A DNA stretch of 64,000 nucleotides from positions 4,092,001 to 4,156,000 of the forward strand of contig OZ244625.1 in assembly GCA_965218555.1 (NCBI GenBank), read 5' to 3'. The DNA is from JAPPLB01 sp965218555 (GTDB taxonomy: Bacteria > Acidobacteriota > Terriglobia > Bryobacterales > UBA6623). The translations under genes were made by a program, and so were the position numbers. A model generated the notes under the pieces. That model saw only the letters and a list, made by a program, of their open reading frames with translations, was not told where the DNA came from and did not search any database. Below, piece after piece: positions 62,309-64,000 of this stretch (position 1 is the stretch's first letter; each line of letters starts with the position of its first letter).

Positions 62309-64000
62309 ATGACGACGATTCCAAACCATCGGTCCCCCTTTTGCACGGCCTTGGTTATCGCTCTGCTCGGCGCCCCCCTCCTGTCCGCCGCCTCCGACGA
62401 CCATGGCCCATGGAGCGGCTCCTATCGCGGACGCATCCTCACCGAGCAATTCCTTCACCAACAATCACTCGCGCGCCGCCCCCAAAGCAAGGCTTCCGGA
62501 CTTGCACCGGAACCCGCCGGCGTCATCCGGCCGGACGTCGGAAACATCGCCGTAATTGATGCCTCCGACGGCGTCGTCATCGAACCCAACGTCTTCGATC
62601 TCCAAAACCTCTCCATCAGCTTCACACGTACCGAAAACGGCTACACCGCCACGCACGGGCCGACGGCATTCAACGACCAATCGCGGGAGAACGGCGTCCC
62701 GGTCTCGCTGGGCGACGACGACGCCCAAGAGGTCTCTTTGCCGTTCCCGTTCCCCTACTTCGACCAGACGCACACGCAGGCCTTCGTGCACTCCGACGGC
62801 AACCTGACGTTCGAGGAACCCGAAAGCTCCAGCACCAGGCGCTCGCTTGATCGCGCCGTCATCGGCCCGCCTCGGATCGCGCCGCTGTTCAGCGACCTTG
62901 ACCCAAGCCGCGTTGATACGCCGGTCAGCACCTACTCCACAACCGACCGCTTTTTCGTTACATGGAACGCGGTGCCGATTTACACTGGGCAAAACATCGG
63001 CCTCCGTCAGACGTTTCAGCTTGTTTTGCACCGTGACGGGACGATCGACTTCCATTACCGCACGGTACTCATCTCCGATGCCGTCGTTGGCATCATGCCC
63101 GGCCGACTCGAGGGTGAAGCGACCGCAGTCGACTTTTCCGAAGGCGCCTCCGGCCCTATCGAAGGCGCCCTCGCCGAGATTTTCCAGGCTGACCGCTATC
63201 TTGACGTGCTCGCTTCCGGACAGAAGTTCTACCGCAACCATGAAGACGCTTACGACTTCCTGGTCGTTTTCAACTCTGTCGGCGTGGAAGCCGGCGATGG
63301 AGCCTTCGCCTTCGAGCTGACCCTTCGTAACGAAGTTCAGGGAATCGGCGAGGTTTTCGGTAACCGGAGGGTCATCGACTTCGGATCGCTATTCGGCTCG
63401 AAGCGCCGCCTCCAGAGTTACATGAACATGGGGCCGCTGACCAACTATCCCCAGAACCCCAGCATCCGCATTTTTGCACTCGGCGAAGACAATACGCTTG
63501 ACGTCATCTCACATGAGGCCGGTCATCGCTTCCTCACCTTTGTCGACTTTATCGACCCCACGACCGGCCAGCGGTCCAGCTCGCTGCTCGGCCGCCAAGG
63601 CGCCCACTGGAGTTTTTTCTTCAACAGCAACGCTTCCTTGCTTGAAGGAAACCGCATCGACGACCGCGCCATGATGACGCCGCGCTTCCTGACCAGCGCT
63701 AACGGCGAGCACTACTCCGAATTCGATCAATACCTGATGGGCTTCCGTTTCCCGCACGAAGTCACCCCCTCCTTCCTCGTCGAGCGACCCACCAACTTTC
63801 AGCAAGACGACTTCTCGGCATCCAGTAGGCCGCGAACCGGCATCAGCTTTGACGGAGAGCGCAAGGACATCACTGTCGACATGATCATCGAGGCGGAAGG
63901 AAAGCGTGTCCCCGACGCCTCTGTCTCTCAGCGCAAGTTCAACTTCGTTTTCATTCTGCTTGTCGACGAGGACTCGGAACCCGCCGAGGCCGACATTCAG
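62309..64000 (+). CDS. Large secreted protein with HEAGH motif, 5' part
   Basis: The frame starts at an ATG 30 bases after lutC and stays open to the window's end, so at least 564 residues. A Sec signal (CTALVIALLGAPLLSAA) is followed by a beta-rich domain (LPFPFPYFDQTHTQAFVHSD, PRIAPLFSDLDPS) resembling nidogen-like extracellular modules. Around residue 400 comes DVISHEAGHRFLTFVDFIDP, with an HExxH zinc-protease-type motif, and then EFDQYLMGF. It may be a secreted metallopeptidase or a surface protein; the C-terminal domains are outside the window. Confidence 0.65.
   Translation, partial: MTTIPNHRSPFCTALVIALLGAPLLSAASDDHGPWSGSYRGRILTEQFLHQQSLARRPQSKASGLAPEPAGVIRPDVGNIAVIDASDGVVIEPNVFDLQNLSISFTRTENGYTATHGPTAFNDQSRENGVPVSLGDDDAQEVSLPFPFPYFDQTHTQAFVHSDGNLTFEEPESSSTRRSLDRAVIGPPRIAPLFSDLDPSRVDTPVSTYSTTDRFFVTWNAVPIYTGQNIGLRQTFQLVLHRDGTIDFHYRTVLISDAVVGIMPGRLEGEATAVDFSEGASGPIEGALAEIFQADRYLDVLASGQKFYRNHEDAYDFLVVFNSVGVEAGDGAFAFELTLRNEVQGIGEVFGNRRVIDFGSLFGSKRRLQSYMNMGPLTNYPQNPSIRIFALGEDNTLDVISHEAGHRFLTFVDFIDPTTGQRSSSLLGRQGAHWSFFFNSNASLLEGNRIDDRAMMTPRFLTSANGEHYSEFDQYLMGFRFPHEVTPSFLVERPTNFQQDDFSASSRPRTGISFDGERKDITVDMIIEAEGKRVPDASVSQRKFNFVFILLVDEDSEPAEADIQ

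Overview
The window is about 64 kb of high-GC bacterial DNA. It has dense, mostly single-gene or short-operon layout, many secreted or lipoprotein enzymes with Tat or Sec signals, and Na+-coupled and TRAP carriers for organic acids, amino acids and sugars. A large membrane-anchored propeller/HEAT/cytochrome c protein and TldD/TldE are also present. This suggests a heterotrophic, respiratory, Gram-negative (TonB and OmpA-type proteins) bacterium. Acidobacteriota-like affiliation is my best guess from gene style, but no rRNA or ribosomal protein gene is present to settle it. Several frameshifts in short homopolymers could mean an assembly from environmental DNA or real gene decay.

Layout. 0-10 kb: 3' part of a UbiA-type prenyltransferase, a sodium:solute symporter, a tandem duplication of a Tat-exported mannonate-dehydratase-like enzyme (second copy frameshifted after its signal peptide), a CRISPR-like mini-array, a ferredoxin, a translationally coupled zeta-toxin-like kinase plus partner, a Tat-exported SelA-like PLP enzyme, and YraN. 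10-16 kb: accessory DNA with an orphan ParM-like actin, IS1380-family element and an OmpA-like protein. 16-36 kb: metabolic and housekeeping genes (two amidohydrolases, a sialidase-like protein, TauD, TldE/TldD, HAD, TonB, HNH, ComF, DksA-like, class IV aminotransferase, Gfo/Idh/MocA, a BamB-like propeller and a second OmpA-like protein). 36.7-40.7 kb: a decayed mobile island (tyrosine recombinase remnant, PD-(D/E)XK protein, truncated MmeI-type protein, HigBA toxin-antitoxin, plasmid mobilisation gene remnants). 40.7-64 kb: second symporter, truncated IS110, RraA-like protein, NqrM-like peptide, large cytochrome protein, PcrA helicase, two Na+-coupled amino/organic acid carriers, a TRAP operon with a TatT lipoprotein, a DapF-like protein with both catalytic cysteines replaced, a rhodanese lipoprotein, the lutABC lactate oxidation operon, and the start of a large secreted protein.

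The main unexplained structure is a dispersed 178-bp element with terminal inverted repeats. It is present in four longer copies plus a tip-to-tip miniature. Its ends resemble those of the IS1380-family element in the same window, and its tips carry a built-in stop codon that serves as the actual stop of adjoining genes in three places. Two copies sit directly in front of the two OmpA-like genes.

Functionally the intact genes fit a scavenger of acidic sugars, amino acids, D-amino-acid derivatives and organic acids: uronate/sialate-type enzymes, carriers and TRAP uptake feed central metabolism, and lactate oxidation and ferredoxin link to respiration.
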